A stretch of DNA of 64,000 bases from Plazaster borealis. Taxonomy: Eukaryota > Echinodermata > Asteroidea > Forcipulatida > Labidiasteridae. Position 1 is the first letter of the stretch. Each line of letters opens with the position of its first letter. Made by a program: the position numbers and the translations under genes. The stretch lies in NCBI GenBank assembly GCA_021014325.1, contig CM037463.1, positions 23,286,026 through 23,350,025 of the forward strand. The letters are read 5' to 3'. This document shows, piece after piece, positions 11,801 through 23,329 of the stretch. The notes below the pieces were generated by a model. It worked only from the letters and a program-made list of their open reading frames with translations. It ran no database searches and had not been told where the DNA came from.

Positions 11801-12862
11801 AACATGGTTTTATTTGCATCAAGACCTTTTCGTAATAAGGGAAGCATCAACTCTAAAAATAGGTTAAGACCAAACGAACTAAAGCACATAACGTTTAATC
11901 CCAATAAAACATATATAAAAGGTTATTTTATTAAATTGATTAATGTTTGTTTTTGTTGTATTTGGACATTTTCATTTTATCAATCCTATAAGAAAAAAGT
12001 ATGTAGCAAAACTGGTAAACTGACGTCATGGTAAGTAACGAAAATATTTGCAAATATTCATATCACACTGCTTCTCTTGAACATGGTTGTGAAACGCACA
12101 AAATTAAGTGTCAACACGGTTTCATTATTAGTACATGAACAATGTTGACAAATTTGGGGTAATGCACTTTCTTGAAATTATGTTGAACAAATTTTCGGAA
12201 AATAAAACGACAGAACTGAATCGACCGGTAATGATACATGTGTTTTGGGCCTGGGGGGTTAAGCATTTGCTATATTATCCCTAAAATGGTTTGTTGTTGG
12301 AAATAGAGTTTGACGTTTTATAAAAACCACTAACAGGTTGATTAACAAAAACGAAACTTCACTTATTCTGGGAAAATTTATCTTAGAGTGTTTTGAGCGG
12401 ACAAAAAGTCAATTTCGCTTTTATTGAAAATCCTGTTTAGACGCTGATAATCACGTATATTTTGGGACAAACCACATTATATTTCCCATGTATACTTACA
12501 AAAAACATCGTGACAACCACACGGGCCGTTGGACCAGATGACAGGGGTGTTTGTTAACGATAATAAGACCTGCTCTACCGATTTCAGTCAACAGTTTAGC
12601 AACACCTGTAGCATATTATTTTTAAAGCGAGACGACCTGGTTTTGGCAAGCCAACAGTGTGAATTGTTATTAATTTCTACTATTTTGTCATGTTACATCC
12701 ATTGTCCAGAAATTGCCGAGAGCGATATGGGGGCCGGCATTAGCTGTCAACCATTGTTCGTGTAGCGTGTCGTGTACGCTGGTTGGTAGGAACAGAAATC
12801 GCAAAAAAAACTACCTATGGATTCTGGTGATTTTTGTGTTAACTTCAGAAGAACAAACTCAC
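8830..12862 (-). other. Gbx: Gbx intron (phase 1)
   Basis: Donor TCGG|GTGAGT at 12862 and acceptor AATAG at 8830 bound a 4.0 kb intron; G from exon 1 plus AT from exon 2 gives an Asp codon. It holds micro-palindrome copy B (11143) and no recognisable gene. The minus-strand stretch 8830-8917 stays open into the homeodomain exon but is intronic. Confidence 0.85.
11143..11166. mobile_element. CATGGAG micro-palindrome, copy B
   Basis: A 24 bp insert begins CATGAAGGAAGG and ends ATCCTCCATG. It is bracketed by AATTAAC (11136-11142) and ATTTAAC (11167-11173), a 7 bp direct repeat with one mismatch. It lies within the Gbx intron. Confidence 0.5.
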
Positions 12863-13379
12863 CCGATAGAGGACTCATCTCTGTTTGTTGGATAAAGCGA
12901 TCACTTATTACGGAAGAATTCGTTTCTCTTGAGCAAGGGGAATGCGTGTCTTCACTGTATGCCCTCCTCCAGCTTGATTCTTGGTGATGAGTTGGCACGC
13001 AATCGGTGGGTAGGTGACCAACCATAGTTCTTGGTGGGTATAAGTCTGACTGTTGACTACCTAGTGAAGTCCTTATGGAAGGGTTTTCCATATCTGCAAG
13101 AATTTGATGTGGCGGTGAGATCAGGTGAAGTGGAGGGCCTCTCATCGAAGCACTGTACGGCAAGTGTTGTTGAGACGCGTGGTGGTGAAGGTGATGCAAA
13201 AGTCCGTTGCTGTGAGCCGGGACGACCGCTGCGCTCCCGTGAAGGTGCGCCGGTAAAAAACTCCCGAAGGCCGGGTAGTGATGATACGACGGCGCGGTGC
13301 TCACCGCCGGTTGACTCGGCAGCGATGATGCAATCAGTGAATCCACCGTGAACGCCATCACGGCTTTAGAAGGTTGCAT
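12863..13379 (-). CDS. Gbx: Gbx homeobox protein, exon 1 (N-terminal)
   Basis: The exon encodes residues 1-172 plus the first base of codon 173 and ends at donor GTGAGT. The chosen start is ATG at 13379: an in-frame TAA lies upstream and no earlier ATG intervenes. Residues 9-16 read AFTVDSLI, the conserved Gbx N-terminal motif (vertebrate counterpart is of the FSIDSLI type), considered an eh1-like Groucho-interaction motif in this family. Residues 45-75 are His/Leu/Ala-rich. The remainder is Ser/Pro-rich with no fold. Joined to exon 2 it gives 1044 nt and 347 residues, close to vertebrate Gbx2. Motif, tail, phase-1 intron and homeodomain class together make the assignment firm. Confidence 0.93.
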
Positions 13380-13654
13380 CTTCCACAAAAAGATGTCCCA
13401 GTGTCTAGATATAATTACTTCTTATTCACAATGAAACAGAGATAGTAACTGAAGTTACTCTGTCAGAGTGAATGATCTATCTAGATGACGATGCTCTTTC
13501 TTGTAATAAGATAACTGCAGACGGGATGGTACTGGCATGGCTTACATTTCTATCACATCTCTTCCAGCAGTAAATGTTTGTCATCATCGTCATCGTATCC
13601 TCTCTCCATAAATTAGGAGCCGTATAAATCAAAAACCCAGCTCGCAAGTAATGT

Positions 13655-13945
13655 CTCCAACGATTGGCTAGGCGGGACTCGGCCTCCGATCGCCTGCCGA
13701 ACTTGCGATACAACGACTCGCGTGATTGGACAACGTCAACAAGTCTCCCAAAAAAATGGCAAGCAGATTTCGTGACAACCCAATCATGGTAATAAACAAA
13801 AAACTACCGGCGGTCTGGGCTCTTGCAGCATACCAGTCTCTCTCGCAAGCCTTCTGCACATGTGTGCAGGTCTCGCTCTCACAAAAGGTCAATGGTTGAG
13901 GTAAGTTTGTCTGATGTTTCACGGCTCGTGATTGGTCGGCTATTT
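13655..13945 (-). promoter_or_regulatory. Gbx: Candidate Gbx promoter with CCAAT boxes
   Basis: Four CCAAT-type elements occur within 290 bp, 280-560 bp upstream of the Gbx start codon: GATTGGCTAGG near 13655, GTGATTGGACAA near 13714, CCCAATCATGG near 13780 and GTGATTGGTCGG near 13928. The segment is GC-richer and richer in CpG than its surroundings (CGATCGCCTGCCGAACTTGCG). GATTGGCTA fits an NF-Y site. The transcription start was not located. Confidence 0.4.
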
Positions 13946-14311
13946 CCCAATTGTCATCACCAGACCACGCGATTCATATCGTTCAATATTTACATTGCTT
14001 TACCGCTACACCAAGATTACTTCACCCGATTATTGGGCTGAATCATAAATATTATTGCGGTGAATTAACTCTCCACTTGACTGGTCGGGACTTGGCAGTA
14101 TTTGAAAAGGATTTCATGAGGAACTGTTGACGGTGTTTGTTGAGTATTTTGTGTTCGTTTCCTTTTAAAGTGTGATAATGGTTGTGTATGTGTCGAGAAC
14201 CAACTGCCGTGTAGTGTCACAAATAATTTAATAAGGTTGTTAATATGATCGTATACGCTAAGCTTGTGTTATTGATATACGATGATGGACTGGGTATTTA
14301 TATCAGCATTC

Positions 14312-14688
14312 TTAAAGGGAGGGTATACCTTTGGTAATTGCTCCAAAAAATAATGACCATAAAAAACTTACTTGGTAAGAAGCACTGCTTTTGAGAAACG
14401 ACTTCATTCTAAAGAATATGGTTTTAGAGAAAGGGATTCAAAAAAATTCCAATCTGAGAAAAGTTTCATGCATGAAACGTTTCTCAGATCCTGTATTTCA
14501 ATTACGGATTATTCTTCCTGCGTCGACATTAACCGCTCCAGATTTTCGGTGATATTGATAATCTAAAAAACGTCACCACATTTTGAAATGAAATGTTAAC
14601 AGGTTAGTTTTATTGTATTATATCTACATTTATATAGGATTAAAACAATCGCACGGTTCAAAAAACCAAAGGTATACTTTGCCTTTAA
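14312..14688 (+). mobile_element. TTAA-flanked MITE, family F2
   Basis: The left terminus TTAA|AGGGAGGGTATACCTTTGG and right terminus CCAAAGGTATACTTTGCCT|TTAA are inverted repeats. The centre holds the hairpin AAAGTTTCATGCATGAAAC with TCTGAGAAA on one side and TTTCTCAGA on the other. Contains the F2 marker CATTAACCGCTCCAGATTTTC. Confidence 0.8.
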
Positions 14689-16822
14689 GTGAATATAGGA
14701 AGGAATATAAGGTCCAGTTCATGTAATGTATGTTTGTTTGTTTGTTGGGTGTTGGGGCTGGGGTGTTTGTTGGTTGTATTTGTTTGTTTTATATTTTGAT
14801 TTCGTTTTCAATTTGTCTGTCGACCAATATGGCGACGATAACAAGATGACGACGGTAAGGACTTTTTGTGTCTTAGATGAGATTGAAGAAGCTGACTATA
14901 CACTACCAAGGTAAATCTTGCAGGACCTATAACCCACAGTTCCATGATTTCACAGCGTCAAGTCCTGATCCTTCTGACACGGTTGCAATCAATTCCGAAA
15001 GATACACACACAAATTAAAAGGACATTGATATTGAATAATGGACACAAATATTAGGGAAAGCTGACCCAGTGACCAAGCATGGACGAAGGAATAGCCTCC
15101 ATGGACCATGCATGGACCAAGCAAGGCTGACCACCGTGAAGACAGCAAGACCGATATATACTTACCAGTCCCAAGAGCTGATGATCTTGTGGTCTTCTAC
15201 AGAAAGCTTTCATCGCTGTCCGAAAAGGCGGTGTTATGTCACTGAGTCCCGCGGGATGACCTGTCGAGCTGTCTCAGGGCGTTTGATGCCCATCGACATT
15301 CATAACCAAAAGGAAGTCATTAACTTGCAATCCTTCTCCGTTTCAAATTGCGTAACCAACTTGATTAACGAGCGGCTAGACGTTGTGTTTGGTCTGAAAG
15401 CTCCTGCCCAGCTCATTTGGAAGCCCTCTGTGTGATTTCTTAAGGGTATACACCCCCCCTTTTTAGACCCCCAAAATGAGAAGCGTATTTGTTGACACAG
15501 GTCACGCAGGGACCTCGTTCCGATCAACGCTCTGCTGAGCTGAAACGATGGGGAGCTACTGAAACATATATTGGACCACGTTTTTACCATGAATAATTAG
15601 AAATTGAATTATTGAAGAATTGAAATAGGGGATTGCGTGAGACTTGGAAATGACTTATTTCTGTCAAGAAGGGGGAACATTATTCTTTATTTCTGGTGGT
15701 TTGTTTGGTTTTTGGTTTTTCTACTTTAAGTTGCTCTTGACTCTTGAAAAGAACAACGGCGGTTTGGTGAGGTTTATGTATCCCTTTACTTTGGTTGCAT
15801 GCCAAAAACTCGTCAAAACTACTTACATGGCACATGTACCATGAGCCTGAACATGCGCTCTTATACCCATAGTCTAGCTGATTCGTGAACGCTAAGACTC
15901 ACAAACTGCAGAAGATAATGATGTATAGTAAAGCAGAACGTGGCTAAGCCTTCTTTTTCCAAACAGAAATAACTAAACGGCTTTTCATCCATCTCAAACC
16001 GCAACAAGTTTGGAGTCAATTTAAATTAATTATTCAGCTTCTTCAAAAGGGTTTTATCCAACTACGGTCGGCATGTCAAAGGGATCCATAACGCAATTAG
16101 AACCATCACCATTTCCAATTCACATACAACAAGGCTAACGTACACAACAAAAAGATCATCCGACTTTACCTGCAGTGTGCAGCAGTACACTACCTATACC
16201 AATGGGGAGACCGCGACTTTAGAATGAGTCCGGATTGTTGTCCACGGCTGCAATTATGTCAAGGGGTAATTGCCTCTATTATCTTGTTAAAGCGATACTC
16301 CGGAATGTGTTTGGGTCGTCCCGGATCGGCCCGGATCGGGTTACGGTGTGGTGGTCGACTATGAAGGCTGAACACCGGGTGTTGGTAATACGGCACACGT
16401 GTAGATGGATACCCCATGGTCGATAATTATGGTATACGGTCTTTGGAAATCGGGCTCATATTTCTTGGGAAGAAATTCTATCTACTACATGTGTGTTTTG
16501 CGATGGTTTTACGGTAAGAAAATAACCAGTTCTAAAAACCATTGGATCTGTTGATATCATAAAACTCCTCGTCCTAGCTCTTTGCTCTTTACAAAGCAGT
16601 GGACTAGATGTGCAAATAATTGCTTCGAAGACTCTCGTCTTGCGATCACCCGGCTGCACGTTTCAGTTTCAGTAAGAAAATAACAAGAATGAGTACTTAG
16701 TGCTATTTCATATAGATTACAGCGCTATGACAAGCATCAAACCTCATCAGATAGATCGAACATGCCAGAAAAAAATTACGATCTTATATCAAAACATTAA
16801 AGTTGAAAATAAGTGTGCCTTT
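14689..16822. other. Unassigned non-coding sequence
   Basis: Between two MITEs. Contains micro-palindrome copy G (15079). A plus-strand open frame at 15070-15435 (121 codons) has no recognised domain. A palindromic CCCGGATCGGCCCGGATCGGG occurs near 16320. Nothing else is identifiable. Confidence 0.35.
15079..15114. mobile_element. CATGGAG micro-palindrome, copy G (divergent)
   Basis: A 36 bp insert starts CATGGACGAAGGAATAG, contains CCTCCATG and ends GCATG. Exact 7 bp repeats GACCAAG flank it (15072-15078 and 15115-15121). It also carries an internal GACCATG, so local duplication is an alternative. Less like the others than copies C, D and E. Confidence 0.35.
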
Positions 16823-17212
16823 TTAAAGGCATCGTACACGTTTGGTAATTGTCAAAGACCAGTGTTCTCATTTGGTGTATCCCAACATATGCATAAAATA
16901 ACAAGCCTGTGAAAGTTTGGCTCAATTGGTCATTGAAGTTGCACGAAAACCATGAAAGAAAAAACACCCTTGTTGTACAAATTTGTGTGCTTTCACTCAG
17001 ATAGGAATAAAAACTTCTTGCAAGAAGTTTTTTTTTATTTTAGTGAGAAATTACCTTTCTTTCTCAAAAACTACGGTACTTCAGAGGGAGTCGTTTCCTA
17101 CAATGTTTTATACTATCAACAGCTCTCCGTTGCTTGTTACACAAGAACACCAAGTAAGTTTTGATGCTAATATTTGTTTTGAGTCATTACCAAACGTGTA
17201 CGATACCTTTAA
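16823..17212 (-). mobile_element. TTAA-flanked MITE, family F1
   Basis: Termini TTAA|AGGCATCGTACACGTTTGG and CCAAACGTGTACGATACCT|TTAA are inverted repeats about 25 bp long. The centre has AAACTTCTTGCAAGAAGTTT. It is in reverse orientation to the copies at 3961 and 27973. No coding capacity. Confidence 0.85.
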
Positions 17213-17267
17213 CTGATTTTAACTAATTTAGACGATAATTTCAGATGCTTTGTACACAAGAACCAAC

Positions 17268-17656
17268 TTAACATGGGGAGGGTGTACCTTTGGTAATTAG
17301 TCCCACAAATTAATAGTGTATTGGGTAGAGCACTGGAGAGTTGTTGATATTATAAAACATTGTTAGAAACGACCCCTTTATAGTAATGTAGTTTTAGAGA
17401 AAGAGGTGATTTTTAACCCAAACATTTGAATCTGAGAAAGGCTTTAGACATGAAGCCTTTTTTCAGGCATCTGAAAGTACACAATTCTATGTGCAACAAC
17501 GGTGTTATTTTCTTTCATTATTTTCTTGCAACTTCGATGACCAATTGAGCCTAATTTTACACAGGTTTGTTATTTTATGCACATGTTGGGATACACCAAG
17601 TGAGGATACTGGTCTTTGGCAATTAGGCCTACCAAAATTTTACCCACAGCCTTTAA
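17268..17656. mobile_element. TTAA-flanked MITE, diverged F1 relative
   Basis: Starts TTAACATGGGGAGGGTGTACC and ends CACAGCCTTTAA. The interior follows F1 (GAGAGTTGTTGATATTATAAAACATTG; CTTGCAACTTCGATGACCAATTGAGCC) but the central hairpin is GAAAGGCTTTAGACATGAAGCC, as in the copy at 33627. It lies about 55 bp from the previous F1 copy. Confidence 0.65.
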
Positions 17657-19750
17657 TACAGAGGAAGCTTTCAAAATCACATTATATGTAATCTGAAGTG
17701 ATCTCGCGTTGTTTCCTCAAGTTGCAAGATAATTGAGAAGTTGGAAAATAAGCTATACAACTCAAGCCCTCTGGCCGACAAAGAAAGAAACTAATTAAAT
17801 CTATAATGAAAACTAGTCTTTGTATGATGTCAGTACTTCGAAAAACAAAGACATACTGTGGAGATATAAAACTAACACATGGTAGCAATCTGACGTAGCT
17901 TGCGCAGTAATTATCTAGCGAGTGATGGGGCATTTCGTCATATTCCCTTAATGACGTGGTCGCCTTGTTACAAATTAACTACAGGAGGTTTATTTCAATT
18001 TTCTCCCAAGCTAAGTTAATTGAGATAGCTGCATTAAAAAAAATAGTGATATACTCCCTATACGTACACCATTGGGGAAGCTGTCGAAGCAGCACCAGCA
18101 TGGGTCTCGAATAAGCCTCGGTGATTACGCACGGGGGCAAACTAGCGTTTCTCGTTAGCTAGAAAAACACCGAGACTAACAACCGCCAATCCCCGCCAGA
18201 AAAGAAGATTGGTATTTCATCTCATGGCACCAAATTCCTGGGCAAATCGGTTACACATTCAACAATAGCGGGGCTTAGAAAGACCACTTCAATCGGCCGC
18301 CGCCAATGCCGTAGTCTTTAGGGGTATCCGGAAGGGTGTCTCGCCAGGGTAACACCTGTCTCACGCGCGGCCAATACTTGAGTCTAATTTAGAAACTAGA
18401 GGTAATTTCCAGACAAAAAAGAAAAGAGAAAATGAGGCCCTAGCGAGGCAAAGTTCATCAGGCGAAATTCTCTGTTTCTTTCCTGTTGATCTTCGTTGGT
18501 CAAAGGCGGCAGTCTGGGCGACTATTGTGTGCTTACGGATCGGCCAGCAAATCTGTGCTTTTTTACGCTACGGGCCACCGACACGTGGTCCAGTGAACGG
18601 GGGTGGTTAGGGCATGCTCAGCGGCCGGTGGGCAAGCCTTCGGCTGCTGTTCTCCTTCTTATTATCCGAGTTTCTCCCGGACAGCATTCAATTTTATAGA
18701 TTGAATGCCTAGGCTCTCACCGTGCGCCGTATTACACACAAGGGGAAGCCGCTGTAGATGGCTGCCAAGCGGCCGGTATCAATAATGGCAAGTTGGCGTG
18801 CCTTGTAATCCCTCCACCACCCTACCTAGCTTGAATTGGGGGTGACTTTCGGTCCTGTAATAGGATCAAGGATCTATCAAAGACCAATTTCAGCCGAGGA
18901 ATCTCTTTCAGTGCCATGCGAGTAACTGTTACCTTTTTTTGTTGCCTTGTAATGACCAGGGAGGGTCGGTATTTTGGAAAGTTTGGCCGGGACGGTGCAG
19001 TCCCCCACACACCCGCCCTACCCATGAATTGCCTTAGAAACCACTTCGCCCCAGGCGACTATTCAATCTTCGCCCCCACACACAATAACAATAATTCAGT
19101 CTAACGTGCATAAACAGCGGCACATCAGCTCGCTGTTTGATGTTCAGCTATACCAAACATTCTCAGTGGCAGAGTGGACGAGTTTAATATTTAATCTGCT
19201 CGAAAAAGCTGGCAGTAATGCTAGGAGCAAGACATACTTTCCATTGAAAACGCCCACAATGGTAAGGAAAACAACCAAGGCGCTCTCTAGTGGAATCCAT
19301 GATGGAGAGAAGAAAACGCCACACTTTTTATTTGATTGGAGAGAATAGAGTACACTAAATTTACACTGCTTAAAAGACTCATATAGAAAACACGCCGACG
19401 AGAAAATGTATGCACAATAACTTAATCTCATCAATCCATTAATATTTTACAAAACAGAATAACATTAATTTGTGTCAATTTTATCGACGCTTTTAAAAGA
19501 GAAAAGCACCTTACATGAAACGATTACGTATTTTGCGGTATGTTTTTGAAATTATCCGGACAAACAATTGGTAAATTGGATTTAGGCCTATCTCAAAAAA
19601 TTACGTATTTATATACAGAAAGATTTGTCAGGTTAATTTGAAACATTATTCAAAATAATCTTTCAGCGAAATTTACATATTTTGTAAAAAGGAAATGTTA
19701 TTCAATGCAAGATATTACAGACGTAAGCTTAGTTGCCGTCATTGACATAA
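17657..19750. other. Unassigned, with a GC/CpG-rich block at 18060-19090
   Basis: Positions 18060-19090 are clearly GC- and CpG-richer than the AT-rich surroundings and contain short inverted repeats around AACTAGCGTTTCTCGTTAGCTAG. No open frame resembles a known protein, and no rRNA, snRNA or tRNA signature was found. It could be a CpG island, a decayed element or an unrecognised RNA. Confidence 0.35.
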
Positions 19751-20330
19751 GGCCAACTAAAATAAGAAACGAGTTTCTCGTCCGGACTTTTACAAAAAAA
19801 GGAGGAGGCAGGGCGCTACTATTTACTATTTTTCAATTTTTAGCTATTTTTTCCAAGATGGCCGCCATGCTAAATATGGTTGGCCAAGGTATATTTATTC
19901 ACAGATATTGTGCTATTTGAGTCAATTTATGCCAAAGAAATGATTTGTAAGACCCTTCAATGCAGAATCGCAGCACCATCACCTTCGACAACAGTTGCTG
20001 CCCGCTCTGAAAAGAACGCCCAGCTGGGTTTGGTACCAAAACATTGATGATATTAAGTCAGAAGAATCACCCTTAGCCCTTAACTAGCTAGGGACTGCAC
20101 ACAGAATTGAAATGAGAAAGTTGGGAATTATTGAGGCAAAGCTGCTATTTTGGCCCATCTAATTTGATTCAGGAGATTCAAAATATCAGAGATGCCACTC
20201 AGTTTTTTGGGTTTTTTTTCGAATTTTTTTCTTCTTCTTCAAAATAATAGTAAATAGTTTTAAAAAAGGAGGCGGCGGCCAAAAAGGAGGCGGGCGGGGA
20301 CGAGAAACTCGTTTCTTATTTTACTTGGCC
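19751..20330. mobile_element. Inverted-repeat element (GGCCAACTAAAATAAG TIR)
   Basis: Terminal inverted repeats of about 35 bp: GGCCAACTAAAATAAGAAAC then GAGTTTCTCGTCC on the left, and the near-identical complement on the right ending TTACTTGGCC. Both subterminal regions carry AAAAAAGGAGGNGGC motifs. No protein-coding frame. The element at 45875-46198 has similar subterminal texture. Confidence 0.7.
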
Positions 20331-20672
20331 TAATGGTGTCTGAGAAATACGCACCCAATATTTAGGTTAATGGTCCGTCTTGCAAAAGTGAAGGATTAGG
20401 ATATGTTCGCTTCAGAAAAAAACCCATGATTTATCCATTCTGTTGGACTGGAGTCATGATTATAAAGACGTTGTTTGAACGCCAAGGTTCCGTGCGTTGC
20501 GTGGCACGTTTAGCTCGACATCCGGGGCTATCTCAATGCACAATGACGCCACTAGCTTCATCTCTTACCACGGTACGTGGGCAGCAGTCGACGGGAACTC
20601 TGATAAATGACTTTAATTTCACAGCAGACTTCATCTGGATTCATGAAGGCATGCTGCCATTTTGACTGTGGG

Positions 20673-21032
20673 TTAAAGAAAGGGTCTGTATACGTTTGGT
20701 AATGACTCTGAACACGAATGGCAATACAAACTGTCTTAGTAAGAAGTACAGCAGCTTTGGATACTAATGCATTTTAAGAAACTTTTCACTTAGAAGTACT
20801 GCGGTTATGGAAAAAGATATCACTTTTTATTCCCATTCTCAGATTGTGTATTACAATTGCAGATTATTACTCCTGCGTGGACATAACCGCTCCAGATTTT
20901 CGGCACTATGTTAAAAACGCTACACTTTTGAAATGAAATTTTCACAGGTTAGTTTTATGGTATTTCATATCTACAACTATAATAGGATTGAAACAGTGGA
21001 TTCCAATTACCAAACATATACAATCCCTTTAA
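20673..21032 (+). mobile_element. TTAA-flanked MITE, family F2
   Basis: Starts TTAAAGAAAGGGTCTGTATACG and ends CATATACAATCCCT|TTAA. Contains the F2 markers ACTGCGGTTATGGAAAAAG and CATAACCGCTCCAGATTTTC. The central hairpin seen in other copies is largely deleted. Confidence 0.75.
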
Positions 21033-21119
21033 GGTGCATGGTGGTAGGGACTAGGAAAACGTAATGATAGGGTTTATCTGTTGAATTGCACGCTGATGGT
21101 TACTTGTGTCACAAGTCAA

Positions 21120-21289
21120 CCAGGGGTCGATTTCACCAAACTCTTCCTAACTTAGGATTAATCCTAGGCAATGCTAAGAGATAGGACTAGTCTTAAGTAC
21201 TGGTCCTAACTTAAGACTAGTCCTATCTCTTATAGCATTGCCTAGGACTAGTCCTAAGTTAGGAAGAGTTTTGTGAAATCGACCCCAGG
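21120..21289. repeat. Near-perfect 170 bp palindrome
   Basis: The left arm begins AGGGGTCGATTTCACCAAACT and the right arm ends AGTTTTGTGAAATCGACCCC. The interior reads as alternating CTAACTTAGGA / CTAGTCCTA words that mirror around about 21205. There is almost no unpaired loop, and no coding content. Confidence 0.8.
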
Positions 21290-22119
21290 TCCGTGCATCA
21301 ATATTTTCAAACGGACTGGGAATTTGCAAAGGTATTATACGGGATTGGCCAGGATACAAAACATCATTGTTTAATTCTGGTCTAAAAACTTACTGATTAT
21401 GAACTCATATACTCGAACCATTTTTTTCTGTGAAATATTTCCCTCTGAAATGAAGTCATATTCGAGAAAACTGCATCTGGAATTGGAAACCTATACAACA
21501 TACGCAACAGATGATTTCGGTTGTTACAACCAAAATTAAAGTGACACGTTGCCTTGGATCGGGCGAGTTTGTCTATGAACAGCGCTTGTAACCGTTTGTT
21601 ATTTGGCTCTACAAAATGGCGTGCCGTGTTAGTTCACGATGTAAAAGGAAAACCACGCTAGTTCGAGTCATATTTGTGTGGATTTTTGTATTCTGCTTTT
21701 AAAACATCTTTCTAATCATCATGCATTTATAACAAACGGTTACAAACGCTTTTCATGGACCAACTCGCCCGATCCAAGGCAACTTGTCCCTTTAAGGACA
21801 ATGTGTTTACATGCTCGAAATTGTGCATGTTTTTTCACCTTTTTTCCCTCCTGACTCACTTCACACAATGGATTAAGCCTAAATTTTCACAGGATTGTGA
21901 TTTCATGTATATGGTTGATCACACAAAACATGAACACTGTCTGCGACTATTTTGTCAGCTTTACCAACCCAAACTAAAGGGGTTACTATCGGTCGGGAGT
22001 CGATCGGGACATCTTAGATTAAAGTTAATATACCATGTTAACTCCTCAATGATAAAACTCTCCATTCTGGAAAATAATTATTAATTATAATGTTGATTGG
22101 AGCATCCATTTTGCCGAGA
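21290..22119. other. Unassigned non-coding sequence
   Basis: A pair of related segments, TCGGGCGAGTTTGTCTATGAA (21558) and its inverted counterpart TTCATGGACCAACTCGCCCGA (21753), bracket about 210 bp, with GTAACCGTTTG and CAAACGGTTAC just inside. That suggests a further inverted-repeat element at about 21540-21795. Nothing coding. Confidence 0.4.
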
Positions 22120-22466
22120 CTAAGAGAGCATTGGACAACATTGGTAATTGTCAGAGAACAGTATCCACACTTTATGTGACCAAACATATGCATGAAATAA
22201 CAAACCTGTTGAAGTTGTAGTCCAATCAGTCATTGGAGTCACAAGAAAATAGTGAAAAACACAATTATATGTTTTCACTGTTTTCAAACATCAGGTTTCG
22301 GACTCGCGAGATCAAAACTAATTGTTTTACTAATTTCTCAAAAACTATAGCATTCCAAACAAAAATATGTCAAGGGATGTTTTCCACCATAACCATCTTT
22401 ATACCATGATAAGTTTGTGCAAATCTGTGAACATCTTTATTTTCACTCTTACCAATGTAGTACACA
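22120..22466 (-). mobile_element. TTAA-type MITE, family F3 (eroded ends)
   Basis: Contains the F3 markers ACATTGGTAATTGTCAGAGA, CATATGCATGAAATAACAAACCTG and ends CTTACCAATGTAGTACACAAGGG. Terminal TTAA is lost on both sides. It abuts an F2 copy on the right. Confidence 0.65.
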
Positions 22467-22849
22467 AGGGCCTGTATACGTTTGGTATACGACTCTGAAA
22501 ATTATTGTCAATAAAAACTTACTTGGTAAGAAGTACAACCGCTTTGGATAGTATAATGCATTTTGAGAAACGTTTCACTTACAAGTAATGCGGTTATGGA
22601 AAAAGATATCACTTTTTATCCCATAAAAATTTGAATCTGAGAAGCTTTAACTGACAGTAACGTTTCTCAGATTGTGTATTTTCCAATTGCAGATTATTCT
22701 TCCTGCGTGGACATAACCGCTCCAGATTTTCGGCAATCTCAAAAACGCTACCACCTTTTGAAATAAAATTTATGGTATATCTACAACATAATATAGGATT
22801 GAAACAAACAGTGGGTTCCAATTACCAAACGTACATGCAATCCCTTTAA
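22467..22849 (+). mobile_element. TTAA-flanked MITE, family F2
   Basis: Starts GGCCTGTATACGTTTGG and ends GTACATGCAATCCCT|TTAA. The central hairpin arms are TCTGAGAAGC and AACGTTTCTCAGA. Shares its right TTAA with the next element, making a back-to-back array with the F3 copies on both sides. Confidence 0.8.
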
Positions 22850-23199
22850 AGAGTGTGTACAACATTGGTAAGGTTGAAATATAAATGTTCATAGATTTGC
22901 ACATATTAACTTACATGGTATAAAGATGGTCATGGTGGAAAACTTCCCTTGAAATAGTCTTGCTTGAAATGCTATAGTTTTTAGGCAATGAGTAAAACAA
23001 TCAGTCTTTATCACTGCGGGTGATAAAATCCGATGTTTGAAAACAGTGAAAATATATAATGTTTTTTTTTCACTCTTTTCTCATTACCCCGAAGACCGAT
23101 TTAGCTCAAACTTTCACAGGTTTGTTATTTCATGTATGTTGGGTCACATCAAGTGGATACTGGTTTTTGACAATTACAAATTTTGTACATTTGCTTTAA
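22846..23199 (+). mobile_element. TTAA-flanked MITE, family F3
   Basis: Starts TTAAAGAGTGTGTACAACATTGG and ends TTTGTACATTTGCT|TTAA. Contains TGGTATAAAGATGGTCATGGTGG and the symmetric centre CACTGCGGGTGATAAAATCCGATG. The start TTAA is shared with the end of the preceding F2 copy. Confidence 0.75.
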
Positions 23200-23329
23200 G
23201 CAGGAATGCTTCTGTTTGAAATAATAATATGTCTGTTCAGTGGGGGCAGGGAGGAACGAACAGACGAATCGTGCATGCAGGAGTACATGGAAATGGTCAC
23301 GTGCAGTATAGGTTATTATGGGTAGGGCC

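Noticed and set aside
13031..13351. Plus-strand 106-codon open frame
   Set aside because: Antisense shadow of Gbx exon 1, with no similarity of its own.
15070..15435. Plus-strand 121-codon frame
   Set aside because: No similarity recognised, and it begins within a local CATGGACC repeat patch.
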